This document shows, in pieces, positions 1 to 9,399 of a DNA stretch of 64,000 nucleotides; position 1 is the first letter of the stretch; each line of letters begins with the position of its first letter. The notes under the pieces are model-generated. The model did not search any database, was not told the origin of the DNA, and saw nothing but the letters and a program-made list of their open reading frames with translations. This DNA comes from Saprospiraceae bacterium (GTDB lineage: Bacteria > Bacteroidota > Bacteroidia > Chitinophagales > Saprospiraceae), in NCBI GenBank assembly GCA_016710265.1, contig JADJJL010000007.1, forward strand, positions 806,001 through 870,000, written 5' to 3'. A program made the position numbers and the translations under genes.

Positions 1-261
1 CTTGTGGGCACTGAAGAAATACTTGAAGAAAGTTCAACCATCATCATCTATCCCAATCCGAGCCCTTCGGGTGAACTGATCATCGAATCTGGTACATCGG
101 GGATGCTGGATTTGTATAATTTAAGTGGTGAAAATTTGCTTTTAGGTCAATTGATACATTCCGGTTTAAATAAAATAAAATTTAATCTTTCGCCTGGTTT
201 TTATTTTTTGAAAATTTATTCTGGGAAGCATTCCCATATTGAAAAACTGGTGGTTTATTAA
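1..261 (+). CDS. C-terminal end of a T9SS type A cargo protein (partial)
   Basis: The reading frame is open from the first base of the window, so only the last ~86 residues are present. They form a type A sorting domain of the type IX secretion system: the motif YPNPSPSGELII near the start, then beta-strand segments (LDLYNLSGENLL, INKIKF-like strand, GFYFLKIYS) and a basic/hydrophobic end (IEKLVVY). Known family behaviour: this domain directs Sec-exported proteins through the outer membrane and is then removed. The function of the cargo part lies outside the window and cannot be told. Confidence 0.85.
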   Translation, partial: LVGTEEILEESSTIIIYPNPSPSGELIIESGTSGMLDLYNLSGENLLLGQLIHSGLNKIKFNLSPGFYFLKIYSGKHSHIEKLVVY

Positions 262-335
262 AAGTACCTTTTGGACATCAATTCATGCTAAATGTTCAAG
301 TATTTTTTAAATAATATTTTGCCTATCCTTTTATT

Positions 336-540
336 CTTACTTTCTTTTGCGTGGCCAAAAGAAAGTAAGCAAAGAAAAGCCACCGGCTGGGCGTTCGCTC
401 ACCCATCATCACTTCTGCCGCTGTGCTAAAAAAACTCACACCTTCGGTGCTCAGACAGTTTTTAGCACGGGCGCGGCATTCAGTGGATGGGTCCCGAGCT
501 GGAAAGCCCTAGGCCGGCTCTTAAATCTAGTTTTTCGGTT
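336..540 (+). repeat. Hairpin-headed interspersed repeat, subfamily A, copy 1
   Basis: Fills most of the 374-base gap between two genes. It begins with a perfect 14-bp inverted repeat (336-349 with 356-369, arm CTTACTTTCTTTTG), followed by CAAAGAAAA and a GC-richer body. The body holds a second hairpin (423-432 with 459-468, arm GTGCTAAAAA) with a small inner stem CACC/GGTG. A second copy in opposite orientation lies at 54442-54648, and the head hairpin is shared with subfamily B. No credible protein is encoded; the open frame across it only reads through the repeat. Confidence 0.85.
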
Positions 541-634
541 TTTCAATTATTTTGCCCTTTTAAAAGGTAGCAAAAAATTTATTTTAAACTTGATTAAAGA
601 AAACCATTAGAACATTTTCAATTTACTAGTGCGG

Positions 635-3600
635 CTATGCTGAATACGGAATCCGAATCAACACCTTAGTCCCTAAACTCAAATTATCCTCATCCAATAA
701 ATCAATAATTTCTTGTGAACCAGTGATGGTTTCACCATTGTTGATGTATCGCAAGCGGTCTTCGGTGAGTTTCATGCCCAAAGATTTGCGGGTAGAATTC
801 ATGTGTTTTTTATTTTCTGCAGAAGCTTGGCGACCAATGCCATTGTCTGTAATTTCTATGACCAGATAAGGATCAGAAAGGTAGATCTCAATACTTAATT
901 TTGCATCGGCTTCTTTTGGTAAGAGACCATGCCAAATGGCGTTTTCCACATAAGGTTGGAGGATCAATGGTGGTACTTCGATAAACTCGGTAGGAACATC
1001 CGGTTGAATTGAAAATTGGTAGACAAATTTATGATCAAATCTCAATTGCTCTAATTCGATGTACAGTTTTAGAGAGTCAAGTTCGCTTTCTAGCGAGACC
1101 AGTTGATGTGCCGAATTATCCAAAATAATTCTGATCAATCTTGCGAATTTGGTCAGGTAAAGTGAAGATGTTTTTAAATCACTTTTAATAATGTATCGAT
1201 TGATAGAATTCAGACAATTAAAAATGAAATGAGGATTCATCTGTGCGCGCAATGCAGCCATCTTGGATTCCTCTACTTGTTTGTTAAACTCGGCTTTCAA
1301 ACTTTCTGTACGCCGAACCTGAAATATTCGCCATTGGTAAATGCCAAAAATCAATCCGGTCAGAAAAAAAAGTACCAAAAGCTTAAACCAATCGTGTTGA
1401 TAAAATGGAGCTTCTACCGAGACATCTATTTCGATCGGATCGCTCCAAATGCCTCCCACATTGGCTACTTTTACTCGAAAGCGATATTTTCCAGGAGGCA
1501 CATTGGCAAAATGAGCAAACCTTTGGTTGATGACATAATGCCATTCTTTGTCTCTGTCGACCAATTGATACGCAAATTGGTGGTAGTCCTGATTGGCATA
1601 ATCCAAACATCCGAATTCAATGGAAAAATACTCCACTCCCGGTTTTATGACAAATAATCCAGGAAGACTATCCGACAAAGAAACTGAAACTGCCGTGGTG
1701 GTCATTTGGTCTAGATAAACGATGGGTTTGGTGAGTTGATGGTCTAAGAGTTCGTAGTTCACTTTGCAATAATGACCAGGCGCTGACATGTAAAAACTTC
1801 CTTGCCCTGCATTCGAATAACGAACCAATAAATTGTATCGGTCTATTCCTACATTTTGTTTGAACTGCATGAATTCATTCTTCTTTATATCGTATTTTAG
1901 GATTCCTTTGTAAGTGGAGAGCCACAGGTTGTTTTTTTGATCCAATGCGATTCTGGAAATGATAGGCGTGGTCAAACCTTCATTTACACCAATCACCCGA
2001 ATCTCATGCTTTCCAGCTTCGTTCATTGAAATTTTAACTAATCCGATATTGTTGACCGCCAGCCATAAGTTAGAATTTGCATCTGTCGCGATACCAACGA
2101 TCTTCGCTTCATTTCCAATTAAAATACTATCCAGTTGGATGTAATTTAATCGCAAATCCGATTCTGTGAAGTAAGCCAACTTTTTCTCACTGCTCACCCA
2201 CCTGCGATTATCTGGAGATATGCATGCGTTGGAAATTCTCATAGAATTGTTTTGTGGATCTGCATTGATCAAAGTCAACTCACTGAGCTTTTCAGTTAAA
2301 GTATTCAACTCAAAAAGTCTGCCACTGTCTGTTAAAACAAAACTTCGAAGGGAGGAGTCCTGGATAAATGATTTAAAAGTGTTGGAAGTTTCTGGGCGAG
2401 AATCGCTGTATAAATTTTTAATCCTCCTTAGCATTTTCTTTTCAGGAAAGAATTGATACAGATAATCCCTGGTCAACAACCAATATTTGCCTTGGGCATC
2501 CAATACCAAATCTTTCAGTAAAACTCTGTGGTCAATAGAATGATTTGCTTCAACAGAGAGTGCATACATTTCATTGGTTTTGGTATTTAATACATTGAGG
2601 CCATTGCCCATGAAAGTTGCAAAATAAATTTCATTCCTTTTTTGGTTTTCCAGTATTTTAAAAATATTAAACAACTCACCATGCTGACTGGATTTGATGG
2701 GCAGTCGCTTAAAATTAAAAAGTCGACTAAAGGGACTATATTTATAAAATCCAATTTCGTCACTCAGTATGATTTCACCATTTCGACCCATTAAAATTTT
2801 ATTGATGAAACAGGCTTTTGGACCAAGATTCAAAAGAGGATCAAATGAATATTTTCCGGTCAGTTTATTAAATACAAGAAGTCCGCGATCACCGGACGCT
2901 ACCCAAAATTCATCCTTGCTTTTAATTTGGACATCGAAAGATAGATTAAAATGGCCTTCATGGACCGAATCAATAAGATAGTCTTTGGATTCTCCGGTTT
3001 TTGGATTAAACCAACTGATGGCATTTTCTTCAAAAGAAAGCCACATGGTGGAATCGGAATCATAAATTAATTTATTACAAGTCTTGTGTCTTTTATGCTG
3101 AAATACATGCACCAGAGATTTGTTGTTTTCATTCCATTGGTACAAACCATTTTTTGTGCAAAGCCAATAAATTCCATTGCCAAGATCATATACAAAATGC
3201 ACCGTATTCAATTCAGGACGAATAGGCTTGTACTCTTTATTTAAACCTGTGGTAAGGTCAATCTGTAAATTCTCTTTTGTTTGGGGATGATAAATCTTTA
3301 AACCCAAATTATATCCGCTGTACCAAATACGTCCCTTTTTGTCCTTGTGCAAAATTTTAAAATCCTCGTCGATGGTCTTTAAAACTTTTGTTTTCTCATT
3401 GGAAAAATGGGAAAATTTTTGGGTAGAAGACTGAAAGTTGCTGATGCCACCTTCATGGTAAGTGATCCAAATGATTCCTTCCTGATCGACGTAAAGGTTT
3501 TGTCCATAATCATGCAGCAAAGATGCAGTGTCAGCAATACTGTGTCTGAATGTTTTGAATTTGTATCCATCAAATCGGTTCAATCCATCTCGTGTCCCCA

Positions 3601-3808
3601 CCCACAAGAATCCTGAGGAATCAAATGAGATATGGCTGATCCAATTATTGGATAGTCCTTTGAGTTCATTGTACCATTCAAAAGTTTCTGAAGATTGAGC
3701 CTTTATTGAACCCATTAAGAAGCAAATCAAAACCAAGGTTGCAGCAAAGCTTCTTGAATGTGATTGTCTTTGAATAATAAATTTAGAAATGCTTGATTTG
3801 GAATGCAA
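635..3808 (-). CDS. Two-component-propeller sensor histidine kinase (LytS/YehU-type kinase core)
   Basis: About 1057 residues. A basic N-terminus plus hydrophobic stretch acts as signal peptide, followed by a large periplasmic seven-bladed 'two-component regulator propeller' region (roughly 45-700, repeats such as GFLWVGTRDGLNRFDG and NLWLAVNNIGL), a Y_Y_Y-type beta-sandwich (about 730-795), one membrane helix (about 804-826), then a His_kinase domain with NPHFIFNCLNSI (phospho-accepting His near 860) and a GHKL ATPase end (PYVENAIWHG near 950, DNGIG near 988). It should sense an extracytoplasmic signal and phosphorylate a LytTR-type regulator. No response regulator is adjacent and no HTH is fused, so it is an orphan here. 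The first in-frame start is TTG; the only nearby ATG would delete the signal peptide, so TTG is kept with caution. Confidence 0.9.
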   Translation of the reverse strand: MHSKSSISKFIIQRQSHSRSFAATLVLICFLMGSIKAQSSETFEWYNELKGLSNNWISHISFDSSGFLWVGTRDGLNRFDGYKFKTFRHSIADTASLLHDYGQNLYVDQEGIIWITYHEGGISNFQSSTQKFSHFSNEKTKVLKTIDEDFKILHKDKKGRIWYSGYNLGLKIYHPQTKENLQIDLTTGLNKEYKPIRPELNTVHFVYDLGNGIYWLCTKNGLYQWNENNKSLVHVFQHKRHKTCNKLIYDSDSTMWLSFEENAISWFNPKTGESKDYLIDSVHEGHFNLSFDVQIKSKDEFWVASGDRGLLVFNKLTGKYSFDPLLNLGPKACFINKILMGRNGEIILSDEIGFYKYSPFSRLFNFKRLPIKSSQHGELFNIFKILENQKRNEIYFATFMGNGLNVLNTKTNEMYALSVEANHSIDHRVLLKDLVLDAQGKYWLLTRDYLYQFFPEKKMLRRIKNLYSDSRPETSNTFKSFIQDSSLRSFVLTDSGRLFELNTLTEKLSELTLINADPQNNSMRISNACISPDNRRWVSSEKKLAYFTESDLRLNYIQLDSILIGNEAKIVGIATDANSNLWLAVNNIGLVKISMNEAGKHEIRVIGVNEGLTTPIISRIALDQKNNLWLSTYKGILKYDIKKNEFMQFKQNVGIDRYNLLVRYSNAGQGSFYMSAPGHYCKVNYELLDHQLTKPIVYLDQMTTTAVSVSLSDSLPGLFVIKPGVEYFSIEFGCLDYANQDYHQFAYQLVDRDKEWHYVINQRFAHFANVPPGKYRFRVKVANVGGIWSDPIEIDVSVEAPFYQHDWFKLLVLFFLTGLIFGIYQWRIFQVRRTESLKAEFNKQVEESKMAALRAQMNPHFIFNCLNSINRYIIKSDLKTSSLYLTKFARLIRIILDNSAHQLVSLESELDSLKLYIELEQLRFDHKFVYQFSIQPDVPTEFIEVPPLILQPYVENAIWHGLLPKEADAKLSIEIYLSDPYLVIEITDNGIGRQASAENKKHMNSTRKSLGMKLTEDRLRYINNGETITGSQEIIDLLDEDNLSLGTKVLIRIPYSA

Positions 3809-3930
3809 AGTTTTAGAATGAGGAGGTAAAATTAGGAAAAATTGGGTATTTGGTTCATTGGATATGTTGACTTAGAATTTGAGTTCGTTTATTATTGGTT
3901 ACCGAGTCAGGAATAGTTTCTCCGTATTTT

Positions 3931-4094
3931 ATTCTTACTTTCTTTTGACCGCAAAAGAAAGTAAGCAAAGAAAACTCGTCACAAAAAAAGGCGATCACGC
4001 CGTTGGCGTGACCAGGTTCTCCGAGCGGGCGTCCCCAAGAGTACTTGGGGACTGGATTTCCCGCTCTACTAACCTTTCGCTGGTTTTTTGTGAC
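3931..4094 (+). repeat. Hairpin-headed interspersed repeat, subfamily B, copy 1
   Basis: Main content of the 432-base gene-free stretch 3809-4240. Head inverted repeat 3934-3947 with 3952-3965 (same 14-bp arm as subfamily A), then CAAAGAAAA and a body bounded by the inverted repeat GTCACAAAAAA (3978-3988) and TTTTTTGTGAC (4084-4094). Inside the body are a TCACGCC/GGCGTGA hairpin and an extra CCCCAAG/CTTGGGG hairpin that copy 2 (15907-16055) lacks. The rest of the gap (3809-3930, 4095-4240) shows nothing recognisable. Confidence 0.85.
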
Positions 4095-4240
4095 AATCCC
4101 AAATATGAGAAATATTTAATTGCAGAATATATTTTCTGATTGGATTAAAAGGATCTTACTTTGATTCATGCAACACCCACTGAATGTCTCGCGATGGCCA
4201 ATCATTTGAAAAATTATAATCAGTCTATATTTGAAATTTT

Positions 4241-5251
4241 TTACTCGGCAATTACCAACTTCCGCCTGCTCCATTGGTCCATTCCCTTAATCAAGGCAAC
4301 ATAAGTACCTGGTTTTATAGCATCCGGTAAAACAAATGTATTCTGTTTTGAATCCTTGTTTTGTAAAACAAATGCTTGTCCTGTCTGATCAAAAAGGGTC
4401 ATTTCTTGAACAAGTGCATCCACGGTTGATTCGACAATGATCTGTCTACCTTGGACCAACAATTTATAAACAAACTCAGTTTTTTCTGCTTTTGGATCTA
4501 GTGTGGATTGAATGATTTTCCAGGCTGCAAATCTTGTATCCAAGGAATCGATGGGATCTAATCCTCTGGGCACAGAACCAACGCTGATGTCAAGTGAAAA
4601 TTCCTCTGGTAAGTCCGTGGGCCGAGCTACCCGAATAAATGAAGATCTGGAAGAAAGTCCCTCACTGAGACAACGGCTGTCCGCTCCAGGTATCTTTGCG
4701 CCCCGCATGGCTTCCATTAATCGATCCGCCAAACTACCTGTGGATCTCAAAAATCTTGCCTCCATCGAGTCTATGACATAATTTCCAATCAAAATATTAC
4801 CTTGAATGCTGTAGAATCTTCCGGCCACGTGTTTTTTAGAATTGAGGCAGTTGGATCCGGTGTATCCCGCAGCAGATGGCACTGACTGTGGACCTAAAAC
4901 GGCTGCGCCATATTGTCTAATAGATGGATTCCCTTCGGCATCATTGACGACCAACCAGTCCAATAATTCATTTGCTTGTAGGCCTTCCTCCAATTTAACA
5001 GAACCATTGGCCTGGTTGACCGGATGCCAATAGGATTGGGTATGTAGTGCTCCTACTCCCGGCAATAAATGACTTATAATCAACGCCTGGTATCCTTCTC
5101 TGTCCAAAGAAAGACAGGTGGCACCGGCACCTCCGACTTCTCCAGTTACCGTGTCTACGGCTACGATAGAAAAGGTGTGTTGGGCGGATAATTCATTTCC
5201 ACATATTAAAAAACATATTGAAAATAAAAGAAGACAAAATCTAATTTTCAT
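4241..5251 (-). CDS. Secreted DUF1028 (Ntn-hydrolase-like) protein with T9SS type A sorting domain
   Basis: 336 residues. Signal peptide 1-23 ending LSAQ. Residues 25-~235 match the DUF1028 family: HTFSIVAVDTVTGEVGGAG at the mature start, and GNILIGNYVIDSMEARF further in. The family is predicted to have an Ntn-hydrolase fold, but substrates are unknown. From about 255 on there is a Por-secretion-type C-terminal domain (strands IIVESTVDAL, MTLFDQTGQAFVL, GTYVALIKG, RRKLVIAE), so the protein is probably exported to the surface or medium. It stands alone, divergent from rpe. ATG start fits the signal peptide. Confidence 0.85.
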   Translation of the reverse strand: MKIRFCLLLFSICFLICGNELSAQHTFSIVAVDTVTGEVGGAGATCLSLDREGYQALIISHLLPGVGALHTQSYWHPVNQANGSVKLEEGLQANELLDWLVVNDAEGNPSIRQYGAAVLGPQSVPSAAGYTGSNCLNSKKHVAGRFYSIQGNILIGNYVIDSMEARFLRSTGSLADRLMEAMRGAKIPGADSRCLSEGLSSRSSFIRVARPTDLPEEFSLDISVGSVPRGLDPIDSLDTRFAAWKIIQSTLDPKAEKTEFVYKLLVQGRQIIVESTVDALVQEMTLFDQTGQAFVLQNKDSKQNTFVLPDAIKPGTYVALIKGMDQWSRRKLVIAE

Positions 5252-5371
5252 TTTTGAAATTTAGACAAAGATATTCTTTTGAAATGGATCCCATTTGACT
5301 AATTTTATAACCCATCAGTTTTTTAATTTTTAATAAAACTGATTTGATAAAATACTCATATTTAAAATCTC

Positions 5372-5379
5372 TACCTTTG
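5372..5379 (+). promoter_or_regulatory. Possible -7 element of rpe (TACCTTTG)
   Basis: TACCTTTG matches the Bacteroidota -7 consensus TAnnTTTG and lies 17 bases before the rpe ATG. No TTTG at the usual 17-23 base distance upstream is clear (the nearest is 25 bases away), so the call rests on one box. Confidence 0.45.
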
Positions 5380-5396
5380 CAAAATAAATTAATTCA

Positions 5397-6068
5397 ATGT
5401 CCCCACATCTTATTTCACCTTCCTTACTTTCCTGTGATTTTTTAAAAATTGGCGAAGAAGTCAAAATGTTGAATGAATCAAAAGCTGACTGGTTGCATCT
5501 GGATGTGATGGACGGTTCTTTTGTGCCGAATATTTCGTTTGGACTTCCAATCATCTCCGCGGTCAAAAAAATCAGCAGAATGCCATTGGATGTACATTTG
5601 ATGATTGTAAATCCTGAAAAATACATCAGTGACTTTAGAAATGCAGGCGCAGATCACATCACGGTTCATTATGAAGCGTGTACCCATTTACACCGAACCC
5701 TTCATCAAATCAAAGAAACAGGAACCCTGGCTGGTGTGGCCCTCAATCCACATACTCCGGTGGAAGTTTTGTTTGATGTTTTGGAGGATGTGGATCTCGT
5801 CATCATGATGTCGGTCAATCCCGGTTTTGGTGGACAAAAATTTATTTATCGAAGTTTGGATAAGATCAAAAGGCTTCGAAAAGAAATCATAGAAAGAAAT
5901 CTAAATACGCTCATTGAAGTGGATGGTGGTGTTGGTTTACAAAATGCTGAAGCCATCCTCTCTGCAGGAGCACAGGTTTTGGTGGCCGGGAATGCGGTGT
6001 TTAATACTCCCGATCCCAGCAAGACCATTCATCAGTTTAAAATGATTGAAATAGGCAATTTTGTTTGA
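5397..6068 (+). CDS. rpe: Ribulose-phosphate 3-epimerase
   Basis: 223 residues, normal length for the family. Interconverts D-ribulose 5-phosphate and D-xylulose 5-phosphate in the cytosolic pentose-phosphate pathway. TIM-barrel signatures are all present in order: SPSLLSCDF at the N-terminus, HLDVMDGSFVPN (metal-binding His and Asp), LDVHLMI (second metal His), VNPGFGGQKF (phosphate loop) and IEVDGGV (catalytic Asp). The 3' end overlaps the longest reading frame of the downstream receptor gene, but the likely ATG of that gene lies 19 bases after the rpe stop; the two may be cotranscribed. Confidence 0.97.
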   Translation: MSPHLISPSLLSCDFLKIGEEVKMLNESKADWLHLDVMDGSFVPNISFGLPIISAVKKISRMPLDVHLMIVNPEKYISDFRNAGADHITVHYEACTHLHRTLHQIKETGTLAGVALNPHTPVEVLFDVLEDVDLVIMMSVNPGFGGQKFIYRSLDKIKRLRKEIIERNLNTLIEVDGGVGLQNAEAILSAGAQVLVAGNAVFNTPDPSKTIHQFKMIEIGNFV

Positions 6069-6087
6069 TTTCAATCGTTTGCATTCG

Positions 6088-8625
6088 ATGCGTTTTTCCT
6101 TGATTCGACTGGCGATTTGTACTTGCTTATTTTACATACTAATGTTGCCATTGGCAAATGGCCAATCGACCATCAAGGGCCTAATCACAGACTTTTCTAC
6201 AGGTGAGCCCATTCCTGCTGCCACCATTTTCATTCCACAAACCAAATTCTTTACAGAAACAGATCTCAATGGCCGGTACTCTTTAAGTTTTGATGCCAAT
6301 TTAAATGGTCTTTTAAAAATTCAAAAGTTGGGATACGAAACTTTGGAATTTAATTTGAAAAATATTTCTTCTGCCGAACTACTACAGTTTAATCCTAAAC
6401 TAAAACCCCTTATTTCTCAAGAGGTCATCGTAAAAGATCTTCGCAAAAACGATGAATCCGTCATTCGCGAAAAAGCAGAGTCTTTTGTACTGCTTCCTAC
6501 CGCTTCTTCAAATTTAGAAAGCATCTTACCCAGCATCGGTTTAGGTGTGCGATTTAGCGCCGGCGGTGAACTCTCCAGTCAGTATAGCGTAAGAGGCGGT
6601 AGCTATGATGAGAATTTGGTTTTCATCAATGATTTTGAAATTCTCCGACCACAGCTCATCCGGAATGGACAACAGGAAGGTCTGACTTTTCCAAATCCTG
6701 ATCTGATCAGGGATCTCAGTTTTTCATCAGGCGGATTTGAAGCAAAATATGGAGAAAAATCATCTTCAGTTTTGGATATTAAATACAAAGTACCCGATTC
6801 GCTTAGAGCCAGCGTGAGCGGCAGTTTATTGGGTTTTTCTGCGCATGTGGAAGGATCATCTAGTTTTCTGTCGAAAGATAAATTGAAAAATTTTAAATTT
6901 CTATCCGGCTTTCGATACAAAACCAATCAATATTTACTCAATACCTTATCAGTAGAAGGTGAATACCAACCTCATTTTTTTGATTTTCAAAACTTGCTTA
7001 CCTGGGATTTGCATCCAGATTGGCAGTGGTCTTGGATTGGGAACATCAACAGTTCTCGATTTAGTTTGATTCCAGAATCTGGAAGTCAGGCAAAGGGTTC
7101 TTTGTTTTTTATTCTTCGATTGAATACGGCTTTTGAAGGAAGAGAAAGCGATTTTTTTAATCAATGGATGACCGGTACCAGCTTGAGCTATTTTCCAAAA
7201 AATAGAAAAAATCTTTTTTATATCAAATGGATTTCTTCTCTTTATCGGGGTCAAGAGGCAGAGCGCTTTGATGTCTTGGGATATTACAGACTTTCAGAAA
7301 TTGAAAATGATCAAAAAGACGTAGAAGGTCGTGAAGTGCAGTTGTTAGGGACCGGCACCCAACATTTATATGGCCGCAATTATTTAGACAATCTGGTCCA
7401 TCATCATGAAATACGATCCGGAATTCAACTCGGAAATGCAGGTAGTCATGGCAGCCATTATTTACAAGCCGGATTAAACATACGGCAGGAATTATTTCTG
7501 GACAGGATCTTAGAATGGGAAAGACTAGATTCAGCGGGATACTCCATTCCTTATCTCCACGATTCCATTGTATTGAGTCAATACGTCTCTTCGCAAAATC
7601 AATTTTCAAATATTAAATCTGCTTTCTGGCTGCAGGATCAATTTATTTATTCTATTTCAAATAAATGGAAATCACAGATCAACGCGGGTATCAGAACCCA
7701 TTACAATCATTTGAATGGGGAGTTTTTAATTAATCCTCGTCTTAAAATAGAACTCATCCCTACCGATCATCCACAAAATCTCCGATTGTGGTTGGCCGGT
7801 GGACTTTATCCCCAGGTGGCCTTTTATCGCGAGATGAGGAATCTGGACGGTAGCTTTAATGAAGATCTTCGTGCTCAAAAGTCTTGGCATCTCATCGCTG
7901 GCCTTAAAAAAGATTTTCTTTGGCCCAGCGTGAGTTCCACTCGTTTTAGGTGGATTTCAGAGATGTATTATAAATTCATGTGGGACATGGTCAGTTATAA
8001 TTTGGACAATGTGCGCATTCGTTATTCCGGACAGAATGATTCAGAGGCATACGCCATCGGGTGGGACAATCGAATTCATGGAGAGTTCGTACCCGGAGTA
8101 GAATCCTGGGTGAATTTATCAATCCTTAGAACCCGTGAAAAATTAAATGGAATCCAACACTTGATACCGGGCAAAACCATTGCAGAATCCACCAAGGTCA
8201 ATGATGTGCCAAGACCAGTGGATCAATTGGCGGCCATCAGCTTATTTTTTCAGGACTTTTTGCCCAACAGGCCTCAATTTAAAATGCATATGCAGGGGAC
8301 TGTGGCCAGTGGTATTCCATATGGCTTCAAAGAGGCCAATGAAATTTTTAGAAACATTTACAGACTAAGACCCTATCACAGAGTGGACATTGGTTTTTCA
8401 TACAACCTTTGGGATCGGGAGGCAAAAAAAATCATCCAAAACAGAATGTTCAAGTGGCTGCATTCTACCAGAAAGGCCTGGGTGAGCGTGGAAGTCTTCA
8501 ATTTGCTCAACACCAAAAATGAGGCCTCCGTCCGATGGATCAAGACCACGAACAATTATGAATTTGCCTTGCCTAACTATCTCACTTCAAGAAGAATCAA
8601 TGTAAGATTAAGGTTTGATTTTTAA
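6088..8625 (+). CDS. TonB-dependent outer-membrane receptor
   Basis: 845 residues from the ATG at 6088 (the frame opens earlier at a TTG, but this ATG begins a good signal peptide, MRFSLIRLAICTCLFYILML..., cleaved near NGQS). Then a carboxypeptidase-regulatory-like domain (about 27-110: IKGLITDFSTGEPIPAATI), a plug (about 115-230: SQYSVRGGSYDENLVFINDF and GFEAKYGEKSSSVLDI) and a C-terminal beta-barrel ending with alternating residues and final Phe (RRINVRLRFDF). Such receptors import substrates across the outer membrane with TonB energy. No SusD partner, siderophore or vitamin gene is adjacent, so the ligand is unknown. Confidence 0.93.
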   Translation: MRFSLIRLAICTCLFYILMLPLANGQSTIKGLITDFSTGEPIPAATIFIPQTKFFTETDLNGRYSLSFDANLNGLLKIQKLGYETLEFNLKNISSAELLQFNPKLKPLISQEVIVKDLRKNDESVIREKAESFVLLPTASSNLESILPSIGLGVRFSAGGELSSQYSVRGGSYDENLVFINDFEILRPQLIRNGQQEGLTFPNPDLIRDLSFSSGGFEAKYGEKSSSVLDIKYKVPDSLRASVSGSLLGFSAHVEGSSSFLSKDKLKNFKFLSGFRYKTNQYLLNTLSVEGEYQPHFFDFQNLLTWDLHPDWQWSWIGNINSSRFSLIPESGSQAKGSLFFILRLNTAFEGRESDFFNQWMTGTSLSYFPKNRKNLFYIKWISSLYRGQEAERFDVLGYYRLSEIENDQKDVEGREVQLLGTGTQHLYGRNYLDNLVHHHEIRSGIQLGNAGSHGSHYLQAGLNIRQELFLDRILEWERLDSAGYSIPYLHDSIVLSQYVSSQNQFSNIKSAFWLQDQFIYSISNKWKSQINAGIRTHYNHLNGEFLINPRLKIELIPTDHPQNLRLWLAGGLYPQVAFYREMRNLDGSFNEDLRAQKSWHLIAGLKKDFLWPSVSSTRFRWISEMYYKFMWDMVSYNLDNVRIRYSGQNDSEAYAIGWDNRIHGEFVPGVESWVNLSILRTREKLNGIQHLIPGKTIAESTKVNDVPRPVDQLAAISLFFQDFLPNRPQFKMHMQGTVASGIPYGFKEANEIFRNIYRLRPYHRVDIGFSYNLWDREAKKIIQNRMFKWLHSTRKAWVSVEVFNLLNTKNEASVRWIKTTNNYEFALPNYLTSRRINVRLRFDF

Positions 8626-8695
8626 TATATGGTTCATTTTCAAAATATTATATATTTAAATTATTAAAATTGTAATATCCTGAACAATTTTCTTA

Positions 8696-8724
8696 TTTGC
8701 ATTTACCAAAAAGTTCTAATTTTG
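8696..8724 (+). promoter_or_regulatory. rpsP promoter (TTTG - 17 bp - TAATTTTG)
   Basis: TTTG at 8696-8699 and TAATTTTG at 8717-8724 are separated by 17 bases, matching the Bacteroidota housekeeping promoter (-33 TTTG, -7 TAnnTTTG). Transcription would start near 8731, giving a leader of about 75 bases before the rpsP ATG. Confidence 0.7.
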
Positions 8725-8735
8725 CACCCGCTTTA

Positions 8736-8767
8736 GCCCGTAGAGCCGGATTTCCGGGTAAACGGGC
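8736..8767 (+). promoter_or_regulatory. Structured rpsP leader (candidate ribosomal-protein leader)
   Basis: Just after the predicted start of transcription the sequence folds into an outer stem GCCCGT/ACGGGC (8736-8741 with 8762-8767) enclosing CCGG/CCGG (8746-8749 with 8754-8757). It is much more GC-rich than the flanks, and its place between promoter and S16 start is that expected of an autoregulatory r-protein leader. Function is inferred from position and fold only. Confidence 0.5.
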
Positions 8768-8806
8768 CATGGTCTAACCTTATTATATTTAAATAAAAGC
8801 TTAAAA

Positions 8807-9385
8807 ATGGCCGTTAAAATCAGATTACAGCGTAAAGGACGCACAAAAGCTCCGTATTATCACATCGTGATCGCGGACGCACGATCTCCAAGAGATGGAA
8901 AATTTATTGAAAGGTTGGGATTTTATAATCCAACCACCGTTCCAGCATCCATTGATTTGGACCGGGACAAGGCTTACGATTGGTTGATGAAAGGTGCACA
9001 ACCTACCGATACCGTTAAAGCCATCCTCAAATACAAAGGCATCATGTACCGCAAGCATTTGACCCGCGGTGTATCCAAAGGTGCTATGACCCAGGAAGTA
9101 GCTGATCAAATGTACCAGGATTGGATCCAGAACAAAGAAGGTATGATTCAGTCTAAAATAGTCGAGCGCAAGGAAAAGATGGATCAATACCACGTTTCTA
9201 CCTTGGCTGTTACCAGAGCTCCAAAGGTAAAAGAGGTGGTTGAAGAAACTGAAGTTCCTGCTGAAATAGATGCTCCAGAATTGCTAGCTGCTGAAGCCAT
9301 CCCTACTGAAGATGTAGTAGCTCCTGCTGAAACTGCATCCAACGAAGCAGCCGAAGAAGTGAAAGATACTCCTGCAGAAGGATAG
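8807..9385 (+). CDS. rpsP: 30S ribosomal protein S16, with long acidic C-terminal extension
   Basis: 192 residues. The first ~85 are classic S16 (VKIRLQRKGRTKAPYYHIVI, SPRDGKFIERLGFYNP, GAQPTDTVKAIL), a small-subunit protein needed for 30S assembly. The remaining ~105 residues are a Lys/Glu segment followed by an Ala/Glu/Pro-rich acidic tail; extensions of this sort are usual in Bacteroidota S16. In many bacteria rimM follows rpsP, but here rimM lies at 56.9 kb. Confidence 0.97.
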   Translation: MAVKIRLQRKGRTKAPYYHIVIADARSPRDGKFIERLGFYNPTTVPASIDLDRDKAYDWLMKGAQPTDTVKAILKYKGIMYRKHLTRGVSKGAMTQEVADQMYQDWIQNKEGMIQSKIVERKEKMDQYHVSTLAVTRAPKVKEVVEETEVPAEIDAPELLAAEAIPTEDVVAPAETASNEAAEEVKDTPAEG

Positions 9386-9399
9386 GCCAGAATTGTGAG

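Noticed and set aside
347..610. 87-codon open frame across the subfamily A repeat (and similar frames at 3879-4139 and 15921-16151)
   Set aside because: The translations simply read the repeat (KVSKEK, ESKQRK), have no family features and are shared only because the DNA repeats are shared.
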